NCBI GenBank assembly: GCA_024114885.1
Contig: CP099420.1
Location: 3,472,001-3,536,000 of the forward strand
DNA from: Septoria linicola
Lineage: Eukaryota; Ascomycota; Dothideomycetes; Mycosphaerellales; Mycosphaerellaceae
Direction: 5' to 3'
Length of the DNA stretch: 64,000 bases
The notes under the pieces are model-generated. The model ran no database searches, was not told where the DNA came from, and worked only from the letters and a program-made list of their open reading frames with translations. Made by a program: the position numbers and the translations under genes. This document shows, piece by piece, positions 11,683 to 24,217 of the stretch. Numbering within the stretch: the first letter of the stretch is position 1; every line of letters begins with the position of its first letter.

Positions 11683-13085
11683 TCATTGGAGCTTGTGGCC
11701 GTGTGGTTTGAGGTGCTGTCGCAGGTGTCGGCCGAAGGTGGCGTGACGCTTGGAGATGACGCCTCCAGAGCAAGATGTGCCCAGGGACAGCGCCATGGGT
11801 ACTGCGAACCCGTTGTCGCAGATGGCAAATTGATTACCAGGCATGCAAAGGATCTCGTCTTGTGTTGTGCAAGGTACGGCGCCAGACGCTGGCGAAGTCG
11901 AGTTGCCGTTGTCGGTCGTCGAGTTGGACGATGAGGTCTTGCCTTTGTTCGTGCCATAGCCAGCTGGCGCCTGCTCCGCAGAGGAGGGCTTGCTAGGAGA
12001 CGCGTAGCCGCTGGGCGCTGGGCCATTGGCGGTGATTGTGCGTACAGCAGTCTCAGTGACAATGTCAAAGGTCGTAGCGACACCACCTGCAGCTCCACCT
12101 GCTTCAACGCTACTGGCACCGCCGTAGCTTGTTGGCGCCGGGGCTTCAACTGCAGCAGATGTTGTGCCTGAGCCCGAGCCACCGCCATAGGAAGGTGCAG
12201 TCGGTGCAGCAGCGGCGCTAGAGCCATAGTCAGGTTTGGAGGCTCCAGAGCCAGAGCCATAGCCTGTTGGGACAGCAGCAGAGCTAGCTGGAGTGCTCTG
12301 TGCGGGTGGTTGAGCAGGCGATGAGCCGCCAGCGCCTCCAGTTGCGGCAGCACAAGTTCCTTGTGTAGCACTGCCAAGGGCGGTCTTCTGAGCTGTTTCC
12401 ACGTTCAGTCCACACTGCGGAAAGACAAAGTCCTGGTTCTCGCTCGTTGTGCAACCATTACCAATATTGGCAACGAACATGTCAGGTAGGGTCTCGAGCA
12501 CATCATTGTTATCCGCGCCCCCAGTGACCTTGATAGGTGCGCAGTTCATGTACATCTCCCGATTCCCGATCTAAAGGAGAAGTCAGTATTGCCTAGATAG
12601 TATAGGAAAGAAGAACGGACCTTATTGAACCACGTCCATGCCATTGTGTATTCGCCATTTGGCATGCCTTGTGGCATGGAATACTCGAATGTAGGATTGC
12701 CGTTGTATGTTGGCGAGCCGTTGGCGTTGCCAGCATCTGAGTTTGGGCAGCCACCAAGAATGCTGTGAATGACTTTCCACTGACTGTTCTTATTCGGGTT
12801 CTTGTCTAGCGTCACAGACAGCTGACAGGATCCGCCACCGTGCGTTGCGCCGCCTTTGAATGAAAGCTTCTGAGGCACTCCGACTGGTATCTCGTTTGTA
12901 GTGCTGATGTCGTAGACTCCGGACCGCTGTTTGCAAGGAAAGTCTGATCCATCTGGCTCAAGAGGACTGTTGTTAAGGCTGTCCACACCGTAAGGTACTG
13001 GGGACGTAATGACCATGTGTGCGTTGACGGAAGACACAAGCAGACTGCAAGCCGCAGCTGCGGTAAGGAATGTTTTCGTGAACAT
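11683..13085 (-). CDS. AA11-type lytic polysaccharide monooxygenase with C-terminal X278-like module
   Basis: Exon 1 is 13085-12621, the intron 12620-12571 (50 bp) and exon 2 12570-11683, giving 450 residues. A signal peptide of about 22 residues ends VNA before His23, which becomes the mature N-terminal His of the copper histidine brace (HMVITSPVPYG). The second brace His is at residue 82 in THGGGSC, mature position 60. Tyr162 in NREMYMNCA falls at mature position 140, matching the axial Tyr of the characterised Aspergillus AA11 enzyme. Conserved AA11 stretches include LNNSPLEPDGSDFPCKQR and TWFNKIGNREMYMNC, the latter formed across the splice. A long Ser/Ala/Gly/Pro linker leads to a C-terminal Cys-rich unit (CTTQDEILCMPGNQFAIC, then DNGFAVPM) typical of the X278 chitin-associated module. 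Expected role: secreted, copper-dependent oxidative cleavage of chitin. Confidence 0.93.
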
Positions 13086-16000
13086 CGTGCTGAACTGTCG
13101 TAGAGAGTGGAAGCGAGCTGTGAGCTGCGTTGAAGTGCTGTTATATCGCTAGACCGGCTAGACGATAACTCGAATGCGATGCTAAAGTGACTGTCGAGAC
13201 AGCAGATGTCTGAGTAAGTAAGTCAGTCTATCGTCCATCTTCGATACAATTCGAGCACTTCGAGTATCAAGTAGTCGATACGACAGTGTTCTCCAGTGTT
13301 CGAGCCTGGGACATGTGTCGTAGACCCTTTTCGGTAGTCCGAGACGTTGAAGAAGCCGTATCGAAGAAGCATCACGATCGAGGGACAGCGTTTGGAAGAT
13401 GCTCACCTAGCTGCTGGGAAGTTGTCTATCTGCGACAGAGATCTTTGGTAGTCGGTATCGGGGTGATCAGCAAAGGAGAGTTTTGGCTCGGGAACAAGGT
13501 CTCGCAGAGACGTGAAGTCGTAAAGAGTGTGAATGCGCGATGCTCCTGGCAACGGCGATGAAAAGCTCGACAGAACGCAGTAGGTACAAAGGCAAGCAGC
13601 TCCGGCAGCGATGCGTTTGTTAAAAGTCAACGAGGAAGCAAAGCGCAAACAGGGTGTGGTTCTTCCCTCTCTTAAGACTTGCCCTTGGCGCGATCTGCAT
13701 CTCGAACTGCCCCTGTATAGCATGGATCATGCCTTATGCACGCACTGCACGATGGCTTTCTACGCGCCGGTCCCGCTGCAGAGGCTCCATGGTGGGCGGG
13801 ACTGCTTGAGTGTGACGGCAGCAGATCTCATGCGAGGCATAGGAATGGTCGATAGGGACCTTGGTGCTGTTCGGCTAAGAGCTGCAACATGTTTTGCATA
13901 TTCAGCCAAGGAGATCCAGTAGAAGTTAGTCGCACGCGATATCCTGAAGGCGGTCCTCTGGTCGAGCTTTCCTCCGCCAAGCAGTAGAAAAGGGAGCTCG
14001 CAGAGTGCGACCATTTGCTGGTAGCCTTCCGTTCCCTGTCTCAAGGGATTGAAACACGCGATGGCAAGACTTTTGTTGCAAGGGGCACGATGGAGCTTTG
14101 CCTATCATTTGGATTCTTCTCCAGCCATCGAGGAAAAGGTGAAGTCGGGACACCCAATCATGGCATTGTTTCGTGTCGTGAGGTCGGTAAAGGGGCCCGG
14201 CTAGCTGGAGCGTATACATAGCCAATCAAGGCTAGCTGCTGCGGCTCTCGGCTACAATCCGCTGCATGAAACATTGGCGCAGTGTTTTAGGACCTTGGGC
14301 TCTCTCTCTCCTTTGACCTCTCATCCACGGTCAGCTCAGGACCCAGATCGTGACAATGCTTCAGAATGGACAAGACAGCGCTTCATCACACACTTGTTCA
14401 GGCATGTTTGGAGGTGTGAAGGCAAAACTGCAATTCTCTATCAACAGTGGCCTGCCTTACTGCGACTCGTACTAAATGCCAGCTTGCTCAATATGGTACA
14501 CTGACCGCTCAGAATACCTGCAAGGAAAGCTCCGCTCCACCGCCGCACCGACCTCCAGCAATATATTTCGAGAACCAAAGATGTCATGCCCCCCACGACC
14601 TTCCGAGACTTCTCCTGCTCGGTGTGCCATGACAATGCATTATTGTGTTACAGTGTCGTTGACTATGAGATACGACATCGCATCACAGCATGACAACGAT
14701 GGCAAGCATGTGTAGCACGATTCCACGAAGACGTTATCCCTAAAGCCAACATCCTACCGAGCTATTCTCCAGGCTCCCACGCGAATTCGACTCTTCTTCC
14801 ACGCGTCGAACGTTGCGCATGCAATCGCCAGATCTAGACAAGGTGGCGGGAGCAACGTCTTCGATACGGCGACGGATGCCTTGATCCGACTGCCCTCGCT
14901 ATCGTGTTCCGCTGTGACTGGAACGCGACTTGGAGGACCACGTGTGCTGACCGACTAGCCGTTCGTGGGCATAACTCAGGTGTTGGAAGAAGCACGTTTC
15001 GTCAGTCGGCTTTGTGTTTCGGTAAAGAATGTGGTCCAGAAAAGTGTTTCCTGGTTGAACTGACAATCGTGTGCTATGTCAGACGCTCAGAATGTCTCTT
15101 GCTGATGATCGAGTCTCGTCCAGTAGAATTCGATCTCCGTCTTGGACTGATGCTTCTTAATCGCTGGCGTACCGTCTTCCACATGTTTGGCTTCTCCTGC
15201 AACTGCCAATAGGTCTTGCTTGGTGTGGCAATCAAAGGCAAGCAGCTTTCGAAAGTTTCGCCTTGCTCTAGGTCTGGTGTTGACAGAGTGTATTGCTCTT
15301 CCAAGAAGCATTGATGCTCGTCCAGAGAGCTGAGAGTCATTGTTGATGCGGACGATTGGGTTTTGATGTTGTGAATGAGTTTTCGTTGCTAGAACTTCTA
15401 CAACTTCCTTCCACAGACCTCTGCTTATACTTATCACTTCAGCTTGAACATGTCTCCTACCTGATCAATGTCGCACGGTACTACACGTCGCGACACTCTG
15501 GCGCATGAGGCCGTTTGAGCGGCCAGCCGCGCAGGCGTAGACTATTCCAGGCGTAGTGGACGGTGATCTCAAGGGTCCGAATGGACTGTTTCACAGAGTT
15601 GACGCAGCAATGCCGCACATGCACATCTCTATGCGAGACGCCGCGAGTGGAAGGAAGCGGTAAGCGCTTTGTAGGACAAAGATAGATTGCTTGTGGGTTT
15701 CATGTTGTTGCAAGGCGGGCGCCTACACTGGCTAGATGCGAGCGCTTAGATATCTTGGCGTCAGATATAGCAGATCTAGAGACACGACTGCGACGTCTGA
15801 CGATGTGACCTTGAAACTGAACGACCAGGTCTTGGACATGAAAGTAGACAAACTGACAGAGTAGTCGATTGGAGGCATGCTGAGGTCGGTGTGTAACATT
15901 TCTGTAGCAGGCTAGGGTGGAAAGCTCAGTCGGTGTAGGGCATATCTGAATGGCCCTTGAGCACACGTGAGCGCAGAACAATCACTGTACAATCCCAACC

Positions 16001-16152
16001 AAGTGGACTTTTCGATTTATTTGCGAGAGGATGTCAGTTCTCTTTCACCTTCCTTCCTTCATGGCCAGCTCTCATCATGAGCGTTTGCAAACCTCTCAAG
16101 TGTTGAAGCCAGCCAATGTTGCATACTCTGTTAGTACACAAGCGCAACACTA
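13086..16152. other. Gene-poor 3.1-kb stretch
   Basis: Only short frames occur here on either strand, none with a recognisable domain, signal peptide or convincing splice pattern. Dinucleotide use looks normal (CpA and TpG are frequent), so it is not RIP-degraded like the adjoining block. The first few hundred bases should hold the promoter of the AA11 gene. I cannot support any gene. Confidence 0.5.
16151..16152. repeat. TA target-site duplication, left copy
   Basis: A TA dinucleotide directly precedes the left inverted repeat, with a matching TA directly after the right one at 31717-31718. TA duplication is the hallmark of the Tc1/mariner/pogo superfamily. Confidence 0.75.
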
Positions 16153-16197
16153 GAAGGCTTCCCCACATGACGAGGTTTACCACGTGACGAGGGAATT
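16153..16197 (+). repeat. Left terminal inverted repeat of pogo-like element
   Basis: Begins GAAGGCTTCCCCAC and contains two copies of a CACRTGACGAG unit about 18 bp apart. It matches the reverse complement of 31673-31716 with three mismatches and one single-base gap. Unlike the interior it keeps its CpA and TpG dinucleotides. Confidence 0.9.
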
Positions 16198-16729
16198 CCA
16201 GCATTGTATTCATTTCACAAAGCGTTATGTAACTCAACAACTAGTAGACTAATTAATACACTCTTAACTGCGTTATCTACGCTATATATCTAGCTTACTC
16301 TAGTTAACTTTAAGTATAATAATACGGCTTGGTTTACGTATTGTTTGTCGCTTTATTATAGGTAGCTGTTTCTTCTTAGTACTAGCTTCCTTTACTTCTA
16401 AACCTACTAAATTAAGTGCCTATAGTTCCTTATATAGAGTTACTTGTTTATAACGTCTTATAGGCCTTATAGAAGCCTATAACTTAAGGTTAAGTTACTA
16501 GTTAGTTAGTTTAACCTATTTATTAAACTCCTTCTAAACCTATAGTTTCTAAGTATTTAACTTCTTCTCCTTCTTCTTCTAAATACGTTCTAAGGCTCTC
16601 TATTCCTTTATAATATAAGCCTATATAGTCTTTAATTATTACTATTACTTCTTAGTAGCCTTATCTTTACTTTCTTACTTCTTAGTAGCTTCTCTTTAAG
16701 TCTATAGGTTACGTATACGATTAATCTTA
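16198..16729 (-). pseudogene. 3' part of the pogo-like element left of the gypsy insertion
   Basis: About 530 bp of AT-rich sequence lies between the left inverted repeat and the gypsy target duplication. By position it is the 3' part and 3' flank of the transposase gene, displaced by the two nested elements. RIP depletion of CpA/TpG begins around 16245. No protein motif is recognisable here. Confidence 0.55.
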
Positions 16730-16734
16730 CTAGG
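16730..16734. repeat. CTAGG target-site duplication of the gypsy element, left copy
   Basis: CTAGG precedes the left LTR and is repeated at 23853-23857 after the right LTR. A 5-bp duplication is typical of LTR retrotransposon integration. Confidence 0.88.
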
Positions 16735-16939
16735 TATAAAGGGTATATAGTAACGTATAGAACGCCCTTAACTATCGTTAAGACCGTAGACTAATTCTTA
16801 TAGGTTCTAATCTAGAGCGCGTACGTCGCGTATAAAATACCTATACGCTAAGTATACTCGGTATAGGCCGGTATACTAAGGTAAGGTAGTAAGGCAAGCG
16901 GCCTTCCTTTACTTCGACTATTTACTCTACGCTCTTATA
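16735..16939 (-). repeat. Left LTR (3' LTR) of gypsy element
   Basis: 205 bp. By eye it differs from the right LTR at about 8 positions, all C/T or G/A transitions. Ends read TATA...TATA, consistent with TG...CA termini altered by RIP. Confidence 0.9.
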
Positions 16940-16956
16940 ATTATCCCCTCTCTTCT
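16940..16956 (-). other. Polypurine tract of gypsy element
   Basis: On the minus strand the bases abutting the left LTR read AGAAGAGAGGGGATAAT, the plus-strand primer position just inside the 3' LTR. This fixes the element's orientation. Confidence 0.7.
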
Positions 16957-19900
16957 ATAGTATTGTCCTAATACGCTAGAGGGTTCTTAATAACCTTCTA
17001 TTCTATTATAGGTTTATTAACGTAAGTATCGTATAGGGCAAACGTATATGTAGCGTAGGTATTCCTCTTATAAACGTTAGTCTTCTTATTATTAGTTACG
17101 ATTATTACTAGCTTTACTTTTTCCTCTTTAGGAATTTATATAAGGTAGGTTACGCTCTATAACTGCTACTTTTAATTCTCGTATACAAATATCGCGCGCT
17201 TCGCGCTCGCTTTACTTACTTTTCTTTTTTCTTTATTTAATATAGAATCCCTATCTAACTAGCTAAGAGGTAGTACCCCTCTTACCCTTAATATAAGCGC
17301 TTCGCGTAAGTAGCGTAACTACGACGATAACGACGACCCTAATTAGTATAAGCGCTACGTAATACCGCTATCTATACTCTTCTCTAGTAAGAGAAAGAGC
17401 TAGACTACTCGGAGCTACGCTCGCTATACTCGCTAGATCTATAACTTGACTAGTATACGCTACCCCTAAGCTTCGCTCGCTCCTCGGCTACCTTACGTAT
17501 ACGACTCGACGCTAACTCTTATAATACTAGTTCTACTTAATAACTATAGTACTACCTTTAGCTAGTTAGCCCGCCGCTACGATCGCTATAGGTACGTCTC
17601 TCTTACGCTTCGCGTACGCCTCTTAACTAACTCTCTTACTAGGCGCGGTTACCGCTACTACGACCCTATCCTACTAGCTACCGTAGGTGCCTACGATACT
17701 ACGGTCTTCGCGCGCTATACGATCGATTAGTACGACTACGACGTAGACGCCGACTCTACGCTTCGCGCGGACCTCCTAGAATCTCTTACTACTACTTAAG
17801 CCTACCTTAACTAGGTCCTCTCTACTACCTAGTATAACGCCTCGCGCTACGTTAGCGAGACGAAGGTACTACGTAGTAGAGGCGTAGACGTCGCGAGCGC
17901 GGGTCTCTCTAAGGTGTCTATCGCTATCTTATAGTTATTAGACCGTACTTTTACTAGTCTATATTAGATTACTTGCGAGGTAAGTTAGGCGTTTCGTACT
18001 CGATATTACTTCGTTTCTTATACTAATCGCACGCGTAGTATAGCCGCTACGTAGGCGTTAACCTAGCCGCTACTAATACTACCTTCGCTAGTAAAGCCCT
18101 TAGCGACGAAGATAAGCAAGACGGCTCTAGTAAAGAGTCTAACTAGTTTAGTCTAGCGATACGCGTACTTATCGCGTCCGAGGCGTACTAACTACGATAC
18201 TATTCCGCCGGCGCTACGCTAGCGATAACTAAGATACCCTAAGCCTATAAAGGCTAAGATAGCTCGGCTACGGCGCGCTTACGCGTTATAGTCGTAACTA
18301 TAGAACTAGGTCTCTATAATTTTCTCTCTTTCTAATTTCTATATATATGTCTTATAATATAGTTTGTCTACGTACGTCGTACGCGTTTCGCTTATACTTC
18401 GAACTCGTCTAGCGCCTTATACTCGTTAACGTTCTCTACTAATTCCTAGGTGTTATACTCTTCTAGCTAATATCGCTATTTTATAAGATATTACTATTAT
18501 CCTTTAACCTTCCTAGTTTTTAAGACCTTCTCTACCTCCTATTCGCTCTTATCGTCTACGAGTAGTATACTTTACGCCTACGCTTCGTCTAGTCCTCGCT
18601 ACGGTTTAAGAAGAGAAATATAGAAGACATTATAGATACGTATAGTGCTTAGTAGAGCTAGGCGATACGCCTACGCCCCTATAACGCTAATTACTCGATA
18701 TAGACTAATAAACTTCTCCGCTAGCTTCTTACTTAGCCGGTTTAAGTTAAGGTTTTTAGTAGATAAGAGTATAAGGTCTCCTACCTTATACTACTAGGGT
18801 TTATACTAGGAGTTATAGTACTTCGCTTACGCGTCGGTTACGGCTTTCTAGCGCTCCTATAGCTCCTTATATACGTTACGTAGTCTCTCTACTATATCCT
18901 TTACTATAGGTACCTCTCTCCCTAGACGCTCGTCTCGAGCGTTACGCGTACGTGTTACTATTTTAGGGTTAAACCTATATAAGATATTAAAGGGGCTCTT
19001 ACGTAGCGTAGGGTAGTCGCTATTATTATACGCGAACTCCGCTTATAGTAGTAAAGCGGCCTAATTATCTTATTACTTATTATAGAAGATATAGAGGTAC
19101 TGTTCTAAAGTCTAGTTAGTACGCTCTATTTAGCCGTCTATTTATAGGTAGAACGCCGTACTAAGCTTACGCTTTATATACGTTTCGTAGTAGAAGTCTA
19201 ACTAAAATTAGCTTATAAACACCGAGCCTCTATCTATTATAATACCGGTAGGTATACTATAGTGTCGGACGACCTTATTACTTAGGATACTTGTAAGTTT
19301 AGCGCTTGTACACCTCTTAGTTATAGTAACGAATATCGACATTTTAGTATACCTATCGATAATTACTAGGATCGTATCGTAGACGTATATGTTTTACTTA
19401 CTCGGTAGGAGATCTATAATAAAGTCTATCGTTAGTTCTTACTATAGTCTTTCTAGTAGGGGTAGCGACTTTAGTTCGCCGTATAGGCGATAGCGCCTCG
19501 CCTTCGTATACTAGTAGGCTTCGTAGGCTTCTATATACTCGGCTACGTTAGTCGCTATTCTTAGCTAGTAGTACTTCTACTATATTAACTTTAGCGTCTT
19601 GTCTTTCCTAAAGTAGCTAGCTAGGACGTCGTCGTAGTATATACGTATTACCTACGTCCTTAAGGCGTAGTCCTTTAGAAGATATAGGTAGTCCTCTATA
19701 AACAAGGCATTATCTTTAATCCTATACTGCTCGTATACGCCTCTATTATACTTCGCCTACTCGTATACCGCGTAGGAATTCGGCTCCGCGTATATAATCG
19801 CTTTAGCGTACCTAAATATAAGGTCGGAAATATTAGTATATAGTTGTTCGCGCGCGACTATTACGCTAGCTACTCGCTACGGTAGCGACACGCCGGCCTT

Positions 19901-22900
19901 ACTATAGGTAGCGTCCTCTTCGAGGCTTATACTATTCGGCCTACCTCTCTAGTAATAGAGAGCGTCCCTTAGTTCTATAGTTTAGACGCTTTTAGAGTTA
20001 GAATCTTTAGATATAGGTAGTCCTACCTATCTACGCTCTACGTCCTTATCTTCGCTTACGATTTCTACGATCCTTACGTACGCTTTACTATCGTAACGTA
20101 TACGCTCTACCTCTATAGCTACGCTTCGTATCCGCTTCGCTAGTAACCTCTAAGATCTACTAAGCGAACGCTTTTAGTAATATCTCTATAATAGTAGGTT
20201 ACTACTACTACCTATAACTATTACTAGTTACTAAGTAGGTTTTATAGTAGAGGGACTACAGCCTTTCTACTCTTATAGCTCTACGTAATACGTCGCGTAT
20301 ACGGCTCGAACTCGCGCTATAATAGGGTTACTCGCGTCGCGTATAGGTAACGATTAACTTAAGGAGTCCTACACCTTTAGTTTAGTCTAAAGTGTAGGTA
20401 ATAGGTTAGATATATACTAGGCCTCTCCGGCGTAGTTACTACGCCTCGATAGCGCGTCGGCGAGGTTTAGCTTACTAGTACGATACTTAATCGTAAAATT
20501 ATAAGATACTAGTAAGGTTACCTACCTTACCTATCGGCCTATTAGTTACTTTATTGTTATAAAGGCTTTAAGGTTAGCGTAGTCGACGATTATAGTAATC
20601 GTATACTATACGCCTTCGAGATACGGTCGCTACGCCTTAAAGGCTTCTATAACTATAAGGAGTTCCTTATCGTATACCTTGTAATTATACTCTATAGTAA
20701 TTAGCTTACGCGAGTAAAATACGATCGGGTACTAGTTTCCTTTAAAGAGCTATATTAAGATACCTACTACTACGAAATCTAACGCGTCGGTTTCGACACG
20801 TATAGGCTACGTAGGATTATAGTGTCTAAGGAGCGGTATAGTTTAGAATACTTTCTTTAGCTACTAAAACGTATACTCCTCGCTTTCGCTCTACTAGATA
20901 GGCCCTAGCTTCTTGCCTTTAATAGCTCTCTTAGATAGAGCTATAAGGGGCGTTACTATCTTAGAGTACTATTAAATAAAACGACGATAGAAGTTAGTAA
21001 ATCCTAAGAAAGATTAGACCTCCGTAAGGGTTATTAGTTTCAGCTACGCTACGATAGCGTCGACCCTATATAGATCTATCGTAACGCCTCCGGTAGTTAC
21101 TATAAAGTCTAAGAAGTCGACTTCCTTCTAGAAGAACTTATATTTCTTTCTTTATATATATAGACTAAACTTCCTAAGCCTCTTAAGTACTACGCTAACG
21201 TCGTATACGTACTACTCTCTCGAAGTACTATAGATTAGGATATTATCTAAATATACTATATAACTAGTATCTACGAGCCTAGCTAAGGCTTAGTTAATAT
21301 ACCCCTAGAAGGTTATAGGTACGTTAGTTAGGCCGAAGGGTATTACCCTATATTAGAAGTAGCTATAGCGCGTACGAAACGCGGTCTTCTAGTAGTCGGC
21401 TAGCTTGATCCTAATACGATAATACGCGTCTATAAGATCTAAGGAGGTGAACTATATAGTACCTATAAGCCTATTAAGCGTCTCGCTAATAAGTAGTAGA
21501 GGATACCTATTCTTAATAGTAATCTTATTAAGCTCTCTATAATCTATATAGAGTCGAAGACGACTATCCTTCTTTAGTACGAATAGGATAGGCGTACCCG
21601 CCTCGCTTTCGCTACGCTCGATCTAATCGTACTCTAGCGTATCTTTTAGGTACTTCTAAAGTTTCTCTAGCTCCCTTCTAGATTAATAGTAGAGAGGCTT
21701 GAATAGAGGCTTCTTCCCTAGTTCTAAGTCGATCGTATACTCTACGCTTTCGACTAGCTTACTCCTCGCTTTCTCGCTTAGATTAAGGATATCTATAAAT
21801 TACTTAAACTCGCTAGGAATCGGCTTAAGCTCCTCGCTTACGCCTTATACGCTTACTACGTATACTACTAGGGCGTTACGTATGTCTTTAAAGAACTCGT
21901 ACGCTTCTTGTACGCGAACCGTACTAGTCTCGCTAGTACGGTTAAAGAGCTACTTGTCCGTTAGTAGTCTAATTACCCTATAGGACCTTCTCTATAGTCG
22001 GCCTACGATCAGGTCTAGCTCTAGGATATTAAAGGTATAGAAAATTCTACTACCTATATACGTCGCTCTTATAGAGTCTATAAGGCGTAGGCGTAGATAG
22101 TATGCCCTATAATAATAGCCCTTGTTACCTAAGAAGCTAGAAGTAGGTAGTAAGGCTATATTCGGTCTTAGGAGTAACTCGTGCTTAAGAGTATAGGACT
22201 AAGATATAATATTAATATCTACTATATTATCTAGGAGGTATTCGTAACGAATACTCCTCTCTAGTACCTCGACTACGCCTTCGATACGTGCCGTATATAC
22301 GGCTTATATAGGTAGGAAGTCTTTACTAGTTAGTTTAACTCCGGTATCTAGAGACTCTAGTTCCTCTCTAATACCTATACTTTTTTCGACTTACTAGCGT
22401 TAACGCTACGTACTATAGGCTTCTTACTATCGTTACTCTAGAAGTCTAGATTAGGGTACTTATTCTTATAGTATCTATACTTCTTATATCTATAATACTA
22501 GATATACGATAGGTCGTCGCTTACGCGTCGGTTACGCTCTATAGGCTTCTTACCTAACCTATCCTTCTACTTTTCCTTTTCCCTAAAAGGTTTCTTAGAT
22601 AGTTAGTAAGTACGCTCTTTATACTCTTCGTCCCTAGCGTACTTACTAGGACCTCTATCCTTATTAGTACTCTCCTTAGGCTCTAGTATAGGATCGGCTT
22701 CCTTATATCGTTTCGTAAACGCGACGAGGTCGCTACGGTTACGTAGTAGTAGGTCCTTCTACTTTAAGAGCTCCTATCGTAGTAGCTTACGTAGCTTTAC
22801 GATAAACGTACGATACTACTACTCTTCGCTAAAGTTACCTAGCTAGTACTCTAGAGTATTTAACTCTATATCGAATTACTAGGTAGTTTAATTATAGCGT

Positions 22901-23647
22901 TACTAGATACGCTCGTACTCTACGGTTACGAGGATCGTACGATTCTACTCGTTACTAATAGAGTTAAAGATAAAGGCTTAAAACTTGTCCTAAGTATAGG
23001 AAGAGAGAAGATAATTAACATTATTCTCGTTATACTACTTGTCCGAGATATCGCCTACTAGGTATAAGATAGCGTAGAGTACGCGTAGCCTATACGCTAT
23101 AAAATAGTCTACGCTATTAGCGAAGATTACCTTAAGTATTCTAATAAACTCTCTAGCTTCTCTAACGTTCTTACCTTTAAAGAGCTTCGGCTCCTTTAAC
23201 CTCGAGCTCTTACTAACTCTAAGGTTACCGCTCGTACGAGGCGTAGGCTCGTTACCTAGGTCTTCTAGCTATAGTCCGCTAATACTAGACGCTTTATCTT
23301 ATTTATAGCGACTAAGCTATACGCTAGTAAGAGGGCTACTCCCTATAGGCGCTACGAGTTCGCTTCGTAAACGTATATTCTTATATTATAGGTTAGCGAG
23401 GTAGACCTACTTACGTAACGCCTTATTAGCGGCTACTAAGCGATCTAGCTCTATATCCTCGTCTACTAGTTAGCTATATCCTATAGCGTTACTAGCGTTA
23501 GGCCTGTTTAGGTTAAGATAATCTTCTAGCTCTTGTTCGGTAAGCTCGTCTCGCGTACGTTCCTCCTACGAGGCGCTATCGTTATACGATATCTTGTTTC
23601 TAGGGTTCTATAGATTACTACTCCGTATAGGAGAGAAGAATTAGAAT
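16957..23647 (-). pseudogene. Gypsy gag-pol remnant
   Basis: The internal region encodes degraded gag and pol on the minus strand. A CCHC zinc knuckle with spacing X2-X4-X4 is recognisable at 22456-22497, but all four ligand positions are now Tyr codons. The reverse transcriptase box at 21242-21253 reads Tyr-Leu-Asp-Asn where the family has Tyr-Leu-Asp-Asp. A segment like the following VLKRLRK helix occurs near 21180. In-frame TAG codons are frequent, as expected from CAG and TGG after C-to-T or G-to-A change. An isolated 94-codon open frame at 21699-21983 on the other strand has no meaning I can see. Confidence 0.85.
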
Positions 23648-23852
23648 TATAAAGGGTATATAGTAACGTATAGAACGTCCTTGACTATCGTTAAGACTAT
23701 AGACTAATTCTTGTAGGTTCTAATCTAGAGCGCGTACGTCGCGTATAAAATACCTATACGCTAAGTATACTCGGTATAGGCTAGTATACTAAGGTAAGGT
23801 AGTAAGGTAAGCGGCCTTCCTTTACTTCGACTATTTACTCTACGCTCTTATA
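23648..23852 (-). repeat. Right LTR (5' LTR) of gypsy element
   Basis: 205 bp, colinear without gaps with 16735-16939. It retains a few bases (for example TTGAC and CTTGT) that are A in the other copy. Confidence 0.9.
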
Positions 23853-23857
23853 CTAGG
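23853..23857. repeat. CTAGG target-site duplication, right copy
   Basis: Matches 16730-16734 exactly and directly follows the right LTR. Confidence 0.88.
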
Positions 23858-24212
23858 GCTCTAAAAGATACCTCCTTATTAGCTATTAGCTCTTACTTCT
23901 TCTATAAGAGTCTTACTACGTTGTCTCTTCTTCTTCTTATTATTTAGAGCTTGTTAGAAGCTAGTATTCTTAGTCTTAAGGATAGTATTCTTAGCGATAA
24001 GCTTATAAACTTAAAGTTTAAGCTTATTTACTATTTCTAAGTCCTTAGTAAAGACAGCTTAGTTAATTATAGCCTAAACTTTCCTATAGTCTAGCCTAGA
24101 GCTAGAGGAGCTACTACTACTCTCTAGCTATAATATAGAGCTTACTAGGTTACCTAGCCTAGCCTATCTTAGATTAGGTATACTCTAAAGAACTACTATA
24201 GAATTAAGTAGA
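23858..24212 (-). pseudogene. Pogo-like element segment between the gypsy and copia insertions
   Basis: About 355 bp of host-transposon sequence caught between the two retrotransposons. By position it continues the C-terminal coding part of the transposase. It is AT-rich and RIP-mutated, with no identifiable motif on its own. Confidence 0.6.
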
Positions 24213-24217
24213 TTTAG
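24213..24217. repeat. TTTAG target-site duplication of the copia element, left copy
   Basis: TTTAG precedes the left LTR and is repeated at 30517-30521 after the right LTR. Confidence 0.9.

Larger units (their letters stand above)
16735..23852 (-). mobile_element. Ty3/gypsy-type LTR retrotransposon, RIP-degraded, nested in pogo-like element
   Basis: A 7118-bp element with identical-length LTRs (16735-16939 and 23648-23852, 205 bp each) and a perfect CTAGG target duplication. The purine tract adjoining the left LTR places the 3' end on the left, so coding is on the minus strand. In that orientation a gag zinc-knuckle remnant (22456-22497) comes before a reverse transcriptase core with VYLDNILIYS (around 21242-21253). 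All reading frames are riddled with stops. CpA and TpG are almost absent across it while CpG is frequent, the pattern expected from RIP. Confidence 0.92.

Noticed and set aside
11628..12377. 249-codon minus-strand frame rich in Leu/Ala/Pro
   Set aside because: Out-of-frame reading of the repetitive AA11 linker.
15087..15437. 116-codon minus-strand frame in the gene-poor stretch
   Set aside because: No signal, domain or splice support; composition not convincingly coding.
17160..18300. CpG-rich, CGCG-containing stretch resembling a CpG island
   Set aside because: It lies inside the gypsy element; CpG is retained because RIP targets CpA, not because of promoter function.
21699..21983. 94-codon plus-strand open frame inside the gypsy element
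   Set aside because: The element codes on the minus strand; this frame has no motif and arises from RIP-skewed composition.
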